In this document: positions 26,681-35,263 of the stretch, one piece after another
How the letters are laid out: each line of letters opens with the position of its first letter
How positions within the stretch are numbered: the first letter of the stretch is position 1
NCBI GenBank assembly: GCA_947374865.1
Contig: CANCDR010000003.1
Coordinates: 1-64,000, forward strand
Reading direction: 5' to 3'
Source of the DNA: Oxalobacteraceae bacterium
GTDB taxonomy: Bacteria; Pseudomonadota; Gammaproteobacteria; Burkholderiales; Burkholderiaceae_D
DNA length: 64,000 nucleotides
Made by a program: the position numbers and the translations under genes
The notes under the pieces: generated by a model
What the model saw: the letters and a program-made list of their open reading frames with translations, nothing else
What the model was told of the DNA's origin: nothing
Databases searched by the model: none

Positions 26681-27925
26681 ATGGTTAAGGTGGAGGGCAT
26701 TTCATCCGCGCCTTCCACTACTGTGCATCTAGTCGATCTTTCACTGTTCTATGCCACCGAAGGTGGTGGAGTACACACCTATCTGACTGCCAAGTCGGCA
26801 TGGCTGCGCCGTCATACTGCCATTCGGCATACCATCGTCGCAGCGGAATATCCGGAGGGTGGCGCACTGAATGCGGGCACTAATAATGCTGTAACTGTTA
26901 ATGCTTTAACTGAAAATGCTTTAACTGCGCGTACTGACGACCAAGCAAAGCTCGTCACCGTTCCAGCCTGGCCGATACATCACCCCAACGGATACCGCCT
27001 GCCGCGCTCGATCCGTTCGACAGTCCGCACGCTGGAACAATTGCAGCCTGATCTCATCGAGGTCGGTGATCCCTACAGCTTTGCCTGGGCGGCACGGCGT
27101 GCACAAAAGGTCTTGCATTGTCCGCTGGTGGCATTTCATCACTCTGATCTACATCAAATTGTCAGCCGACGATGGGGGGCGCTCGCCGCCCGGGCCGCGC
27201 GTGCCTACCTGCGTTCCTTATATCGTGGCTTCGATCTGGTGCTTGCACCCAGCCGCTACATCGCGCATCAATTGCGCAGCATGGGTATTCAACAGACCTG
27301 CTATCAGCCACTGGGCGTAGACTGCAGTATCTTTACGCCGCAAAGTCGTCATCCAGATCTGCGCCTTCGACTAGGTCTGCCGCATTCAGCTCGACTGCTG
27401 GTCTACGCCGGCCGCCTTGCCGCAGAAAAGCGTTTGCCCCTGCTGCTGGAGGCCATCGAACGGCTGGGTAATCCCTACCATTTGCTGCTGGTGGGCGGCA
27501 GACCATCGACGCCGAGCGCACAGGTGCATTCGCTGCCCTATGTGCGCTGCCAGCATTCGCTGGCCGGTTTATTAGCCAGCTGCGATGCCTTGGTGCATCC
27601 CGGCGACCAGGAAACCTTTGGCTTGGTCGTTCTGGAAGCCATGGCCTGCGGTCTGCCAGTCGTCGGCGTTGCCGCAGGTGGGGTGCAGGAACTGGTCGAT
27701 GCGCGCACGGGACTGTTGGTGCGTCCCGCCAGTGCCGATGCGCTGGCAGAAGGCATCGCCGCCTTATACACGCTCGACAGGGCGCAGTTAGCCAGGCAGG
27801 CGCGAGAAAAAGTCCTGCGGCAGTACGATTGGCACATCATCTTTCCCCAGCTGCTGGAACGTTATATGCGCTTACTCACGGGGGAGCAGACACAGGGCGC
27901 CGCGCTCAGTCTGGCCACAGAATAA
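26681..27925 (+). CDS. Glycosyltransferase family 4 protein
   Basis: This 414-residue enzyme has the GT-B fold of family GT4. The N-terminal domain contains the Gly-rich acceptor loop (ATEGGGVHTYL) and HHSDLH. The C-terminal domain contains LVYAGRLAAEKRLPLLLEA and the nucleotide-sugar E-x7-E motif (PGDQETFGLVVLEAMACGLP). Such enzymes transfer sugars to lipids or polysaccharides in the cytoplasm, and donor and acceptor cannot be told here. It carries a 15-base tandem repeat near the 5' end. It is followed 4 bases later by a polysaccharide-deacetylase-like gene, suggesting a small glycolipid or mannoside-type operon. Confidence 0.92.
   Translation: MVKVEGISSAPSTTVHLVDLSLFYATEGGGVHTYLTAKSAWLRRHTAIRHTIVAAEYPEGGALNAGTNNAVTVNALTENALTARTDDQAKLVTVPAWPIHHPNGYRLPRSIRSTVRTLEQLQPDLIEVGDPYSFAWAARRAQKVLHCPLVAFHHSDLHQIVSRRWGALAARAARAYLRSLYRGFDLVLAPSRYIAHQLRSMGIQQTCYQPLGVDCSIFTPQSRHPDLRLRLGLPHSARLLVYAGRLAAEKRLPLLLEAIERLGNPYHLLLVGGRPSTPSAQVHSLPYVRCQHSLAGLLASCDALVHPGDQETFGLVVLEAMACGLPVVGVAAGGVQELVDARTGLLVRPASADALAEGIAALYTLDRAQLARQAREKVLRQYDWHIIFPQLLERYMRLLTGEQTQGAALSLATE
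26885..26929. repeat. Three tandem 15-base units inside the GT4 gene
   Basis: Units AATGCTGTAACTGTT, AATGCTTTAACTGAA and AATGCTTTAACTGCG lie head to tail. They encode Asn-Ala-x-Thr-x repeats inserted in a loop of the N-terminal domain. The frame is maintained. Confidence 0.8.
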
Positions 27926-27928
27926 ATC

Positions 27929-28789
27929 ATGCTGTATGCGCGACGACCGCTATGCGTTTCCATTCACGATGTGGCGCCGTCCACCTGGCGCTTATGCCAT
28001 CGTTTGCGTGAAGCGATCGCCGAAGTCGCCGCTATTCCCGTCACGTTACTGGTGGTGCCGAATTATCATCGACTGCCTGTTGAGCCATCTGAAATGCGAC
28101 ATTTCCAGCGTTTTCTGGAGCGCTGTCTGGCTAACGGTGATGAGCTCGCCTTGCATGGTTATACTCATCTCGATGAAGGACCCGCACCGCGCAGCTTGCG
28201 TGAATATTTCTGGCGCCGCGTTTTTACCTTGAGTGAGGGGGAGTTTTCAGCGCTGACGAAAGAACAAGCCGAGCGAGGAATGCTGCTGGGCCTGGAATGG
28301 TTCGCCCAACACGGCTGGCCGGTCGCGGGATTTGTTGCGCCGGCCTGGCTCATGAGTCAGGGAAGCTGGGACAGCCTGCAGCAGTTCGGCTTTCGCTATA
28401 CGACCAGCCTGAGAAATTTTTACCGTTTGAACCAAACGCCGTCATTATTGAAGCCAGTAGTGAAGCCAGTAGTGAAGCCAGTAGTGAAGCCAGCAGTGAC
28501 ACAATTGCTAAAACCAGTACTAACAACAGTGCTGACACCAGAATTGAAACCCCTAGCGACGAGCTGTCTGTTCTACAGCACACGTTATCGCGCAGGGCGC
28601 TGGCTGGCATGCCGGCGCAATTGGCTACTCGTGCGGTTACAGCAAGATAAGCCACTCGTCCGGCTGGGATTGCATCCAAAAGATGCGCATTATCCGCAGC
28701 TCGTGCGTGATAGTCAGGCCTTATTGTCCCGTCTGCTGTTCGACCATCAGGCCATGCAGAAAGCACGCTTTGCTGTGTTGTCTGATTGA
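27929..28789 (+). CDS. DUF2334 polysaccharide-deacetylase-like protein
   Basis: This 286-residue protein belongs to the DUF2334 branch of the carbohydrate esterase 4 (NodB-like) fold. SIHDVAPST supplies the metal-binding Asp, LALHGYTHLD the His pair, and GFVAPAWLMS the conserved strand. Deacetylases of this fold remove N-acetyl groups from sugars. DUF2334 members often sit next to GT4 glycosyltransferases, as here (4-base spacing, same strand). A repeat-derived, Lys-Pro-Val-rich stretch of about 35 residues interrupts the domain at about residues 175-210. No signal peptide is visible. Confidence 0.9.
   Translation: MLYARRPLCVSIHDVAPSTWRLCHRLREAIAEVAAIPVTLLVVPNYHRLPVEPSEMRHFQRFLERCLANGDELALHGYTHLDEGPAPRSLREYFWRRVFTLSEGEFSALTKEQAERGMLLGLEWFAQHGWPVAGFVAPAWLMSQGSWDSLQQFGFRYTTSLRNFYRLNQTPSLLKPVVKPVVKPVVKPAVTQLLKPVLTTVLTPELKPLATSCLFYSTRYRAGRWLACRRNWLLVRLQQDKPLVRLGLHPKDAHYPQLVRDSQALLSRLLFDHQAMQKARFAVLSD
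28449..28496. repeat. Four tandem 12-base units inside the DUF2334 gene
   Basis: TGAAGCCAGTAG is present in three exact copies, followed by a fourth copy (TGAAGCCAGCAG) with one change. The units encode Lys-Pro-Val-Val repeats, and degenerate copies continue downstream. Confidence 0.9.
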
Positions 28790-28988
28790 TCCTCTGTGTC
28801 CCGGGGTCCTGAAGCCATCTAAAAATTCTGCTGAATCAAGCGTAGGGAATTCAGTCAATATGCGCAGACTAAAATCCGTTATTCAGTCTAAAATGTACAA
28901 AAGTAATATTTAAATTAAGTAATTAATTCAGGGATCGGGTCTCCAGGAAACGCTGACCATCTCTGTTGCACTGCATACGGGCGTCAAC

Positions 28989-29756
28989 ATGAAATTAAGC
29001 ATACTGGGCTGCGCCGGCGGCATTGGTGGTCGGGAGAAGCTGACCACCTGTCTGCTCTTGGATGACGACATCTTGTTCGATGCAGGCACCGGCTTGGCCA
29101 CGCTCGATATGCAGGCCTTGGTTAAAATCGATCATCTCTTCCTCACCCATGCGCATCTCGATCATGTCGCCGGTTTGGCGCTGTTAGTCGATGCCGTGCA
29201 AGGAAAACGCAGCCATCCGCTGATCGTACATGCAACACAAGAGGTCATTGCCGTACTCCGCCAGCATTTATTCAATTGGCATCTATGGCCTGATTTCGGC
29301 GCGATTCCTTCCGAACAGGCGCCTGTCCTGCGCTGGGATGTGCTGCCTTTGCATACCGACCTGACCATCAAGGGCCGCACCATATGTGCTGCGCCGGTCA
29401 ATCATACGTCTGGCTCAGCGGCTTATCTGGTGAGTCAGGCACAGGCTGGTTTTATGTTCACCGGCGACATGTACAGCACCCCGGCCTTATGGAAGACCCT
29501 GGCTGCCAGACCGCAGATCCGGCAGGTGATCATCGACTGTTCATTTAGTAATGCAGAAGCCGATCTGGCACAGCGCTCTTTGCATTTTTGTCCGGACTCG
29601 CTGCTGCGCGAAGTCGAACAGATCGGTCAGCCGATCGAATTTTTAATTTATCACCTGAAACCAGGTCAGGAAGATCTGATCATGCAGGAACTGCAGCAGC
29701 CACAAGCCCGTCATCAATTTACTGCATTACACAGTGGCGACACCTTGAGATTTTAG
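28989..29756 (+). CDS. Metallo-beta-lactamase-fold hydrolase, class II cyclic-nucleotide phosphodiesterase-like
   Basis: This 255-residue protein has the MBL metal motif THAHLDH at about residue 55. The later His appears in NHTSGSAAY, an Asp in FTGDMYS, and YHLKPGQED near the end. The order, the absence of a signal peptide and the C-terminal HLKP resemble class II 3',5'-cyclic-nucleotide phosphodiesterases. Hydrolysis of cAMP or cGMP is therefore plausible but not proven. It stands alone, with about 200 A/T-rich bases upstream that probably contain its promoter. Confidence 0.87.
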   Translation: MKLSILGCAGGIGGREKLTTCLLLDDDILFDAGTGLATLDMQALVKIDHLFLTHAHLDHVAGLALLVDAVQGKRSHPLIVHATQEVIAVLRQHLFNWHLWPDFGAIPSEQAPVLRWDVLPLHTDLTIKGRTICAAPVNHTSGSAAYLVSQAQAGFMFTGDMYSTPALWKTLAARPQIRQVIIDCSFSNAEADLAQRSLHFCPDSLLREVEQIGQPIEFLIYHLKPGQEDLIMQELQQPQARHQFTALHSGDTLRF

Positions 29757-29909
29757 ACCTGCGCTTAAAAACTTTGGCGACATCATCTGCGCATCACCTG
29801 ATTGAGATCAAGTTCCGACGCACAGTAATCCTTACGATGAACAATGCCTGCCATTTTTAGCAGCTGCATGGGGTTTTCTTCGATTGCATTTTTAGCGGGC
29901 AGGTCTGCC

Positions 29910-30371
29910 ATGTATCGACATATTCTATTACCCACCGATGGTTCTGCTCTTTCACGCAAGGCGGTCCAAAGTGCGGTCCATTTTGCACGGCATATTGGCG
30001 CACGCCTGACAGGCATTCATATCATGCCGGTCTTGCATCAAGTACGTCTTGAAGCATGGCTGCATCATGATCCGCAGTATGCGCGTCGAAAAAAAGAATT
30101 CTTTGAAAAACGTGCGAATGACTATCTGGCTTTTATCGCTAACAGTGCTTTGGCGGATGAAGTTCCCTGTGTCTGTAAAACTGTGGTCGCAGAAGAAGCG
30201 CATTTGGGCATCCTCAGTGAAGTCTGGCAAGGTCATTGCGATTTGATTTTTATGGCATCGCACGGTTGGTCAGAAATTGCCAAAGAAGTTCTCGGTAGCG
30301 AAACACAAAAAGTATTACGTCAAAGTCCGGTACCCGTTTTAGTATTTAGAAATCCGCCAGAAAACACCTAG
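29910..30371 (+). CDS. Universal stress protein (UspA family)
   Basis: The ATG at 29910 begins the family-typical MYRHILLPTDGSALS. An upstream in-frame ATG would add 22 atypical residues. The 153-residue single-domain protein ends in the nucleotide-binding region with the order GHCDLIFMASHG, then VLGSETQKVLRQSPVPVLV, matching ATP-binding Usp proteins. Usp proteins are induced on growth arrest and support stress tolerance. It lies just upstream of the T6SS operon on the same strand. Confidence 0.93.
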   Translation: MYRHILLPTDGSALSRKAVQSAVHFARHIGARLTGIHIMPVLHQVRLEAWLHHDPQYARRKKEFFEKRANDYLAFIANSALADEVPCVCKTVVAEEAHLGILSEVWQGHCDLIFMASHGWSEIAKEVLGSETQKVLRQSPVPVLVFRNPPENT

Positions 30372-30387
30372 AAATTCACGCCGCATT

Positions 30388-30411
30388 CGACACTTTAAAT
30401 GAACTGTGTCG
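30388..30411 (+). promoter_or_regulatory. Short inverted repeat after the usp gene
   Basis: CGACAC (30388-30393) and GTGTCG (30406-30411) flank 12 A/T-rich bases, and ATATAAAAAA follows. It could be a weak terminator for the minus strand or an operator. The evidence is limited to the repeat itself. Confidence 0.3.
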
Positions 30412-30480
30412 ATATAAAAAACGGCTATCCAATTACGATCGTCTTCGCCGCGTAATTCACGCCATATTCCCTTCATTAAA

Positions 30481-30508
30481 GTGCTTGTCGTTGCCCCACG
30501 ACAAGCAC
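30481..30508. promoter_or_regulatory. Perfect 10-base inverted repeat upstream of the T6SS operon
   Basis: GTGCTTGTCG (30481-30490) and CGACAAGCAC (30499-30508) pair exactly around an 8-base loop, in the gap between the usp gene and tssA. No T-run follows, so it may be a regulator binding site or a leader hairpin of the T6SS transcript. Confidence 0.6.
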
Positions 30509-30626
30509 ATATTTGTCGTGCAAAACAACAAATCTCCTTGGTAGTATCAATTTTATTGAAGCGCAAAATTTGTTTAATTATTGCGCTTTACATCACCAAC
30601 AATGCGTAAGCAAAGCGGATAAAAAA

Positions 30627-31673
30627 GTGGAAGAAATTCTTTTCTCGGTGGTCGATGAATTAAGCGAAGCGCTCGACATTGAAGCACCTTGCGGCATTGA
30701 TCTGGCTTACGATCCGGCTTTCATGGCCTTCGAGCAGGAAGTAAAAGGCAAGCCCGAAGTTCAATACGGCGAAACCATTATGGCGGAGGTCATGCCAGAT
30801 TGGAAATCCCTCCTGCCGCAAGCTCTCCATTTACTCGAACGTAGTCGTGATTTGCGACTTGCCGTGCCATTTAGCCGCGCGCTTTTACATATGCAAGGCA
30901 TAGCAGGATTTGCAATCGGCTTAGCCTTGATTGAGCAGTTATTGGCGCGCCATTGGGAGTGCGTCCATCCTGAACTTGATCCCACCGACGATAACGACCC
31001 GATGGCCAGAATTAATACCCTGGCGAGCCTGGCAGATGCCACCGTGTTGGTGCGGGAATTAAAAGAAACCGCCTTAATTCAATCCCGCGTTCATGGCCGA
31101 TTTAGTTTGCGTGATATTGACATCGCCACCGGTGAGCAAATTGTTGATGACAATACGCCTAAACCAAACTTGGCATTATTAGAAGCTGCCTTTGATGAAT
31201 TAGAAAAGGAGGACATTCTATCTCTCCAGGCGGCGCTACAAAGCTGTTGTAACAGTGTTCTCAGTATTGAAAGCATCTTGACTGAAAAAGTCGGTTTTGC
31301 TCAGGCATTAAATTTAAGCGCCTTATTAAAAACACTGGAGCGGGCACGCAAATACGTCAATGAACGCCTCAATGCCCGCGGCATCGGCGTGGATGAAAGT
31401 GCAGAAGCCATCGCCGATGATGAACTGATCGGCCAAGAAAATTCCGCTAAACCAGGCGGAAGAATTGACATCCTCAATCGACAAGACGTCATCTCCAGCA
31501 TCGATAGAATTTGTCATTACTACGAAAAATACGAACCCTCAAGCCCGGTGCCGCTCATCCTGCAACGAGCGAAACAGATGGTGAATAAATCTTTCCTGCA
31601 AATTATGGAAGAGTTGGCCCCGGATGCAATGCATCAGATTACCAATGTAACGGGGTCGCAGGCAGCAGTGTAG
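30627..31673 (+). CDS. tssA: Type VI secretion system protein TssA (ImpA)
   Basis: TssA caps and primes T6SS sheath polymerisation at the baseplate. The N-terminal ImpA domain is clear (EAPCGIDLAYDPAF, then PDWKSLLPQALHLLERSRDLRL). The C-terminus has the typical PVPLILQRAKQMVNKSFLQI, LAPDAMHQI. There is no ATG before the conserved domain. A GTG at 30627 gives a normal 348-residue protein, and the open frame extends to a TTG at 30513 through unconserved A/T-rich sequence, so the start is uncertain. It is the first gene of the T6SS operon, followed 44 bases later by tssB. Confidence 0.92.
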   Translation: MEEILFSVVDELSEALDIEAPCGIDLAYDPAFMAFEQEVKGKPEVQYGETIMAEVMPDWKSLLPQALHLLERSRDLRLAVPFSRALLHMQGIAGFAIGLALIEQLLARHWECVHPELDPTDDNDPMARINTLASLADATVLVRELKETALIQSRVHGRFSLRDIDIATGEQIVDDNTPKPNLALLEAAFDELEKEDILSLQAALQSCCNSVLSIESILTEKVGFAQALNLSALLKTLERARKYVNERLNARGIGVDESAEAIADDELIGQENSAKPGGRIDILNRQDVISSIDRICHYYEKYEPSSPVPLILQRAKQMVNKSFLQIMEELAPDAMHQITNVTGSQAAV

Positions 31674-31717
31674 TGCCCTTTTATTGAAGTAGAAATATTA
31701 CCTTCTGGAGGACTATC

Positions 31718-32218
31718 GTGGCGAAAGAAAGCAGTCAAAAATTTATATCCCGCAACCGTGCCCCGCGCGTGCAAATTGAATATGACGTTGAGGTCTATGG
31801 CGCGCAAAAAACGGTACAGCTGCCCTTTGTGATGGGCGTATTTTCTGACCTGTCTGGCAAACCAGCCGATCCCTTGGCGCCTGTCAGCGAACGAAAATTT
31901 CTCGAAATAGACGTCGATAATTTTGACGAACGACTCAAATCCATGAAGCCACGGGTCGCGATCCAGGTAGCCAACACGCTCACCGGCCAAGACAATCTGG
32001 CCGTCGAGATGACCTTCGAAAGCATGGATGATTTTTCTCCAGCCGCTATCGCCCGCAAGGTGGGGGCATTGAATCAATTACTGGAAGCCCGAACCCAGCT
32101 GTCCAATTTGTTGACCTATATGGATGGCAAATCGGGCGCCGAAGAATTGGTGGCAAAACTACTCAGCGAGCCGGCCTTAATGCAAGCCTTGACCGCTGCC
32201 CCTAAACCGCAGGAATAA
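31718..32218 (+). CDS. tssB: T6SS contractile sheath small subunit TssB (VipA)
   Basis: TssB and TssC co-assemble into the contractile sheath. The 166-residue product begins with GTG after a strong GGAGG site (MAKESSQKFISRNRAPRVQI). It contains the family pattern LPFVMGVFSDLSG, FLEIDVDNFDERLKSMKPR and a C-terminal helix with LLTYMDGKSGAEELV. Length and position before tssC are standard. TagJ, encoded downstream, is expected to bind the TssB N-terminus. Confidence 0.97.
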   Translation: MAKESSQKFISRNRAPRVQIEYDVEVYGAQKTVQLPFVMGVFSDLSGKPADPLAPVSERKFLEIDVDNFDERLKSMKPRVAIQVANTLTGQDNLAVEMTFESMDDFSPAAIARKVGALNQLLEARTQLSNLLTYMDGKSGAEELVAKLLSEPALMQALTAAPKPQE

Positions 32219-32246
32219 AACCTGATCATTTCGCCAGGAGATTCGT

Positions 32247-33734
32247 ATGGCCACATCTGAAGAGCAAGTCCAGCAAGCTGCTGAAGTTAGTCTTGAAGTC
32301 GGTGATTTTGCCAGCCTGCTGCAGAAAGAATTCAAACCAAAGTCCGACAAAGCCAAGGAAGCCGTTGAATCTGCGGTGCGCACGCTGGCCGAACAGGCAC
32401 TCAGCTCAACATCGCTGATTCCTGGGAATGTGTTGGGGACCGTCGAGGCGATGATTGCCCAACTTGACTTGAAACTGAGTGAGCAAATCAATCTGATTTT
32501 GCATCATCCGGAATTTCAGGCGCTCGAAAGTGCTTGGCGTGGCCTGCATCATCTGGTCAACAACACAGAAACCGACGAGACTCTGAAGATTCGCGTCATG
32601 AATATTTCCAAAGCCGACATGCAAAAGACGCTAAAGAAATATAAGGGCACGGCATGGGATCAAAGCCCGATTTTCAAAAAACTGTATGAAGAAGAATACG
32701 GTCAATTTGGTGGCGAACCGTATGGTTCTCTGGTAGCCGATTACTACTTTGATAATAGCGGCCCAGATGTCGAATTGCTGGCACAAATGGCACAAATCGC
32801 CGCCGCATCGCATGCCCCCTTAATCAGCGCTGCCGATCCTGCCGTGATGATGATGGATTCCTGGCAAGAGCTTGCCAATCCACGTGATCTGACGAAGATA
32901 TTTCAGACCCCTGAGCATGCTGCCTGGCGTGCCTTTCGGGAATCGGATGATTCGCGCTATGTCGGCCTGGCCATGCCGCGCTTTTTGTCGCGTGCCCCCT
33001 ATGGCGCGAAATCCAATCCGGTGGAAGGCTTTGATTTCGAAGAAGACACCACCAGCGGACCGAACGATTTTACCTGGGCAAATGCCGCCTATGCGATGGC
33101 CGTCAATATTAATCGCTCTTTCAAAAACTATGGCTGGTGTTCGCAAATCCGCGGTATCGAATCGGGTGGCGCGGTGGAGGGTTTACCGGTACATAGCTTC
33201 CCGACCGATGACGGCGGCGTGGACATGACCTGTCCAACCGAAATCGCCATTAGTGACCGCCGCGATGCAGAGTTATCCAAAAATGGCTTCATGCCGCTGG
33301 TGCATAAAAAGAATAGTGATTTTGCCGCCTTCATTGCCGCGCAATCTTTGCACAAGCCGGCTGAATATGATGACCCGGACGCCACAGCCAATGCCAATCT
33401 GGCAGCACGTTTGCCCTACTTATTTGCCACCTGTCGGTTCGCCCATTATCTCAAATGTATTGTGCGCGACAAAATCGGCTCCTTCAAAGAGCGTAGCGAT
33501 ATGGAGGTGTGGCTGAATAACTGGATTGGCAAATATGTTGAAAATAATCCAGCGACCGCATCGGAATCGGATAAGGCGCGTAAGCCATTAGCCGGTGCCG
33601 AAGTCGTAGTGTCTGAAATTGAGGGTAATCCGGGGTTTTATGCCGCCAAGTTTTTCTTGCGGCCGCATTACCAATTAGAAGGCTTGACCGTATCGCTTCG
33701 ATTAACCTCGAAATTACCATCGGCAAAAGCTTAA
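32247..33734 (+). CDS. tssC: T6SS contractile sheath large subunit TssC (VipB)
   Basis: This 495-residue sheath protein shows the family hallmarks HHPEFQALESAWRGLHHLV, GEPYGSLVADYYFD, FLSRAPYGAKSNPVEGF and FTWANAAYAMA. The C-terminus is the usual FFLRPHYQLEGLTVSLRLTS. It starts after GCCAGGAG and lies 28 bases downstream of tssB. The sheath contracts to drive the Hcp tube and VgrG spike out of the cell. Confidence 0.98.
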   Translation: MATSEEQVQQAAEVSLEVGDFASLLQKEFKPKSDKAKEAVESAVRTLAEQALSSTSLIPGNVLGTVEAMIAQLDLKLSEQINLILHHPEFQALESAWRGLHHLVNNTETDETLKIRVMNISKADMQKTLKKYKGTAWDQSPIFKKLYEEEYGQFGGEPYGSLVADYYFDNSGPDVELLAQMAQIAAASHAPLISAADPAVMMMDSWQELANPRDLTKIFQTPEHAAWRAFRESDDSRYVGLAMPRFLSRAPYGAKSNPVEGFDFEEDTTSGPNDFTWANAAYAMAVNINRSFKNYGWCSQIRGIESGGAVEGLPVHSFPTDDGGVDMTCPTEIAISDRRDAELSKNGFMPLVHKKNSDFAAFIAAQSLHKPAEYDDPDATANANLAARLPYLFATCRFAHYLKCIVRDKIGSFKERSDMEVWLNNWIGKYVENNPATASESDKARKPLAGAEVVVSEIEGNPGFYAAKFFLRPHYQLEGLTVSLRLTSKLPSAKA

Positions 33735-33774
33735 ATTTATGTTTAGGAAGTCGTTTTAAAAAAGTTCACTTCAC

Positions 33775-33796
33775 GCTGTCAATTTTTATTGGCAGC
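33775..33796 (+). promoter_or_regulatory. Hairpin between tssC and hcp
   Basis: GCTGTCAAT (33775-33783) and ATTGGCAGC (33788-33796) pair with one G-T wobble around TTTT, about 40 bases before the hcp start codon. It may protect or separate the hcp transcript from the upstream message. Confidence 0.45.
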
Positions 33797-33834
33797 ATCC
33801 ATCCGTAATTTTTATTTCACAGCGAGGTTACAAA

Positions 33835-34317
33835 ATGATTCTGATCAATTTTAAAGGTACAAAAATTAATGGTACGTCATTAGTGGATGGCCATAAAGAC
33901 TGGATCCCAGTGGATTCCATGCAAATGGGTGTAGGACGGGGTATTTCTGTCAGTGGTACGGGCAAAGACCGTGAAGTCAGCAACCCATCCATGTCGGAAA
34001 TTAGTTTTGCAAAGGTGACGGATATCAGTTCGACAGATTTATGGATGCAAGCTACCTGTGGCAAAAGTCTGGGCGATTGCGAAATTCATTTTATGCAAAC
34101 AGGTGGTGTCGATGTCAAGCAGCAGCCCTATTTGATGATTGTATTGACCGAAGCCATCGTCAGCTCTTATTCCATGTCCAGTGGCGGTGAACGGCCGAGC
34201 GAAAGTTTTTCGATTAACTTTACCAAGATCAGCTATCAATATGACGAATTTGATGGCGCAAAAAAGGCGACAGGTACACCAAAAATCTGGGATCTTAAAG
34301 CCAACGCAAAAGGATAA
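33835..34317 (+). CDS. hcp: T6SS tube protein Hcp (TssD)
   Basis: Hcp hexamers stack into the inner tube, which is secreted and may carry effectors. The 160-residue product starts MILINFKGTKINGTSLVDGH. It has the conserved strands AKVTDISSTDLW, CEIHFMQTG and the terminal SINFTKISYQY region. No fused effector domain is present. It is flanked by two hairpins (33775-33796 and 34332-34360), a pattern often seen when Hcp is made in excess of the baseplate proteins. Confidence 0.97.
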   Translation: MILINFKGTKINGTSLVDGHKDWIPVDSMQMGVGRGISVSGTGKDREVSNPSMSEISFAKVTDISSTDLWMQATCGKSLGDCEIHFMQTGGVDVKQQPYLMIVLTEAIVSSYSMSSGGERPSESFSINFTKISYQYDEFDGAKKATGTPKIWDLKANAKG

Positions 34318-34331
34318 TTTGACATCCCCAA

Positions 34332-34360
34332 AAACTGGCGCCTGATTAGTGCGCCAGTTT
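34332..34360 (+). terminator. Hairpin directly after hcp (attenuator or partial terminator)
   Basis: AAACTGGCGC (34332-34341) and GCGCCAGTTT (34351-34360) form a perfect 10-base-pair stem with a 9-base loop, 14 bases after the hcp stop. Only three T residues follow, so read-through into tagJ is expected. Confidence 0.6.
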
Positions 34361-34447
34361 GTCACCTCAGCGCTTTCAATTCGTGAATAGGCATCCTTTA
34401 AAGCTATTGGGCGCAGCCACGATGATGCAGTAATTCTGGAGAATACA

Positions 34448-35263
34448 ATGTCTGCAATAGAAGAGATTCGGTCCGGGAATATCGACGAGGCTTTGCAGAT
34501 GCTGCGGATGGAAGTACGTGCGCATCCGGCAGAACCAAAACACCGGGTCTTTCTTTTTCAATGTCTGGCGATTCAAGGCGCATGGGATAAAGCCCTCACG
34601 CAATTAAATCTGGCGGGCGAGCTGGATGTCGCTAACCTGCAAATGATGCACGCTTACCGGGAAGCCTTGCAATGTGAGGCATTCAGGGAATCTGTTTTTG
34701 CAGGCAAACACTCGCCTGTCATGTTTGGCGAACCGCAGGACTGGCTGGCGCAAATGCTGAACGCTTGCCATTTGGATGCAGAGGGGCATTATGCGCAAGC
34801 ACAAAGTGTCCGAAACGCAGCCCTTGATGCTGCACCCGCTTTATCTGGAACGATTAACGGCGAACGCTTTGAATGGCTTGCCGACGCTGATTCGCGTGTA
34901 GGACCCGTGCTGGAAATTCTGGTCAACGGGCGTTATTACTGGGCCCCTTTTCAGCACATCAGATCGATTCGTCTGGAGGCCCCCGCAGACTTGCGCGACA
35001 GTGTCTGGATGCCAGCCCACTTTACCTGGACGAATGAGGGAACGGCGGTAGGCTTTATTCCCACCCGCTATGCAGGCACGACCAAGCAAAACGAACCTGC
35101 TGTCCGTTTGGCGCGTAAAACCGAATGGCACGAAGCTTTTAAGGGAACGTATTTCGGCATTGGCCAACGCACCCTGACGACCGACCTTGGCGATTATCCG
35201 CTCATGGATGTACGGCGTATTGATTTTGACAGCTTAGCGCAGCAGGACCATGCATATGGCTGA
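34448..35263 (+). CDS. tagJ: T6SS accessory protein TagJ (ImpE)
   Basis: This 271-residue protein has an N-terminal helical repeat domain (SGNIDEALQMLRMEVRAHPA, KHRVFLFQCLAIQGAWDKAL). The C-terminal ImpE domain contains DADSRVGPVLEILVNGRYYW and VWMPAHFTWTNEG. TagJ binds the sheath protein TssB and can help recruit ClpV. It occurs in a subset of T6SS clusters that also carry TssA, FHA and PpkA/PppA genes, as here. Its stop overlaps the start of tssE. Confidence 0.94.
   Translation: MSAIEEIRSGNIDEALQMLRMEVRAHPAEPKHRVFLFQCLAIQGAWDKALTQLNLAGELDVANLQMMHAYREALQCEAFRESVFAGKHSPVMFGEPQDWLAQMLNACHLDAEGHYAQAQSVRNAALDAAPALSGTINGERFEWLADADSRVGPVLEILVNGRYYWAPFQHIRSIRLEAPADLRDSVWMPAHFTWTNEGTAVGFIPTRYAGTTKQNEPAVRLARKTEWHEAFKGTYFGIGQRTLTTDLGDYPLMDVRRIDFDSLAQQDHAYG

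Noticed and set aside
28449..28496. CRISPR-like repeats
   Set aside because: The 12-base units are contiguous with no spacers and lie within a coding sequence.
28790..28988. Possible small gene in the 200-base gap before the MBL-fold gene
   Set aside because: Only a 17-codon frame with weak ribosome-binding site is present; the A/T-rich stretch is more likely promoter sequence.
29799..29820. FNR-box-like TTGAGATCAA upstream of the usp gene
   Set aside because: The half-sites are too close; a real FNR site has four bases between TTGAT and ATCAA.
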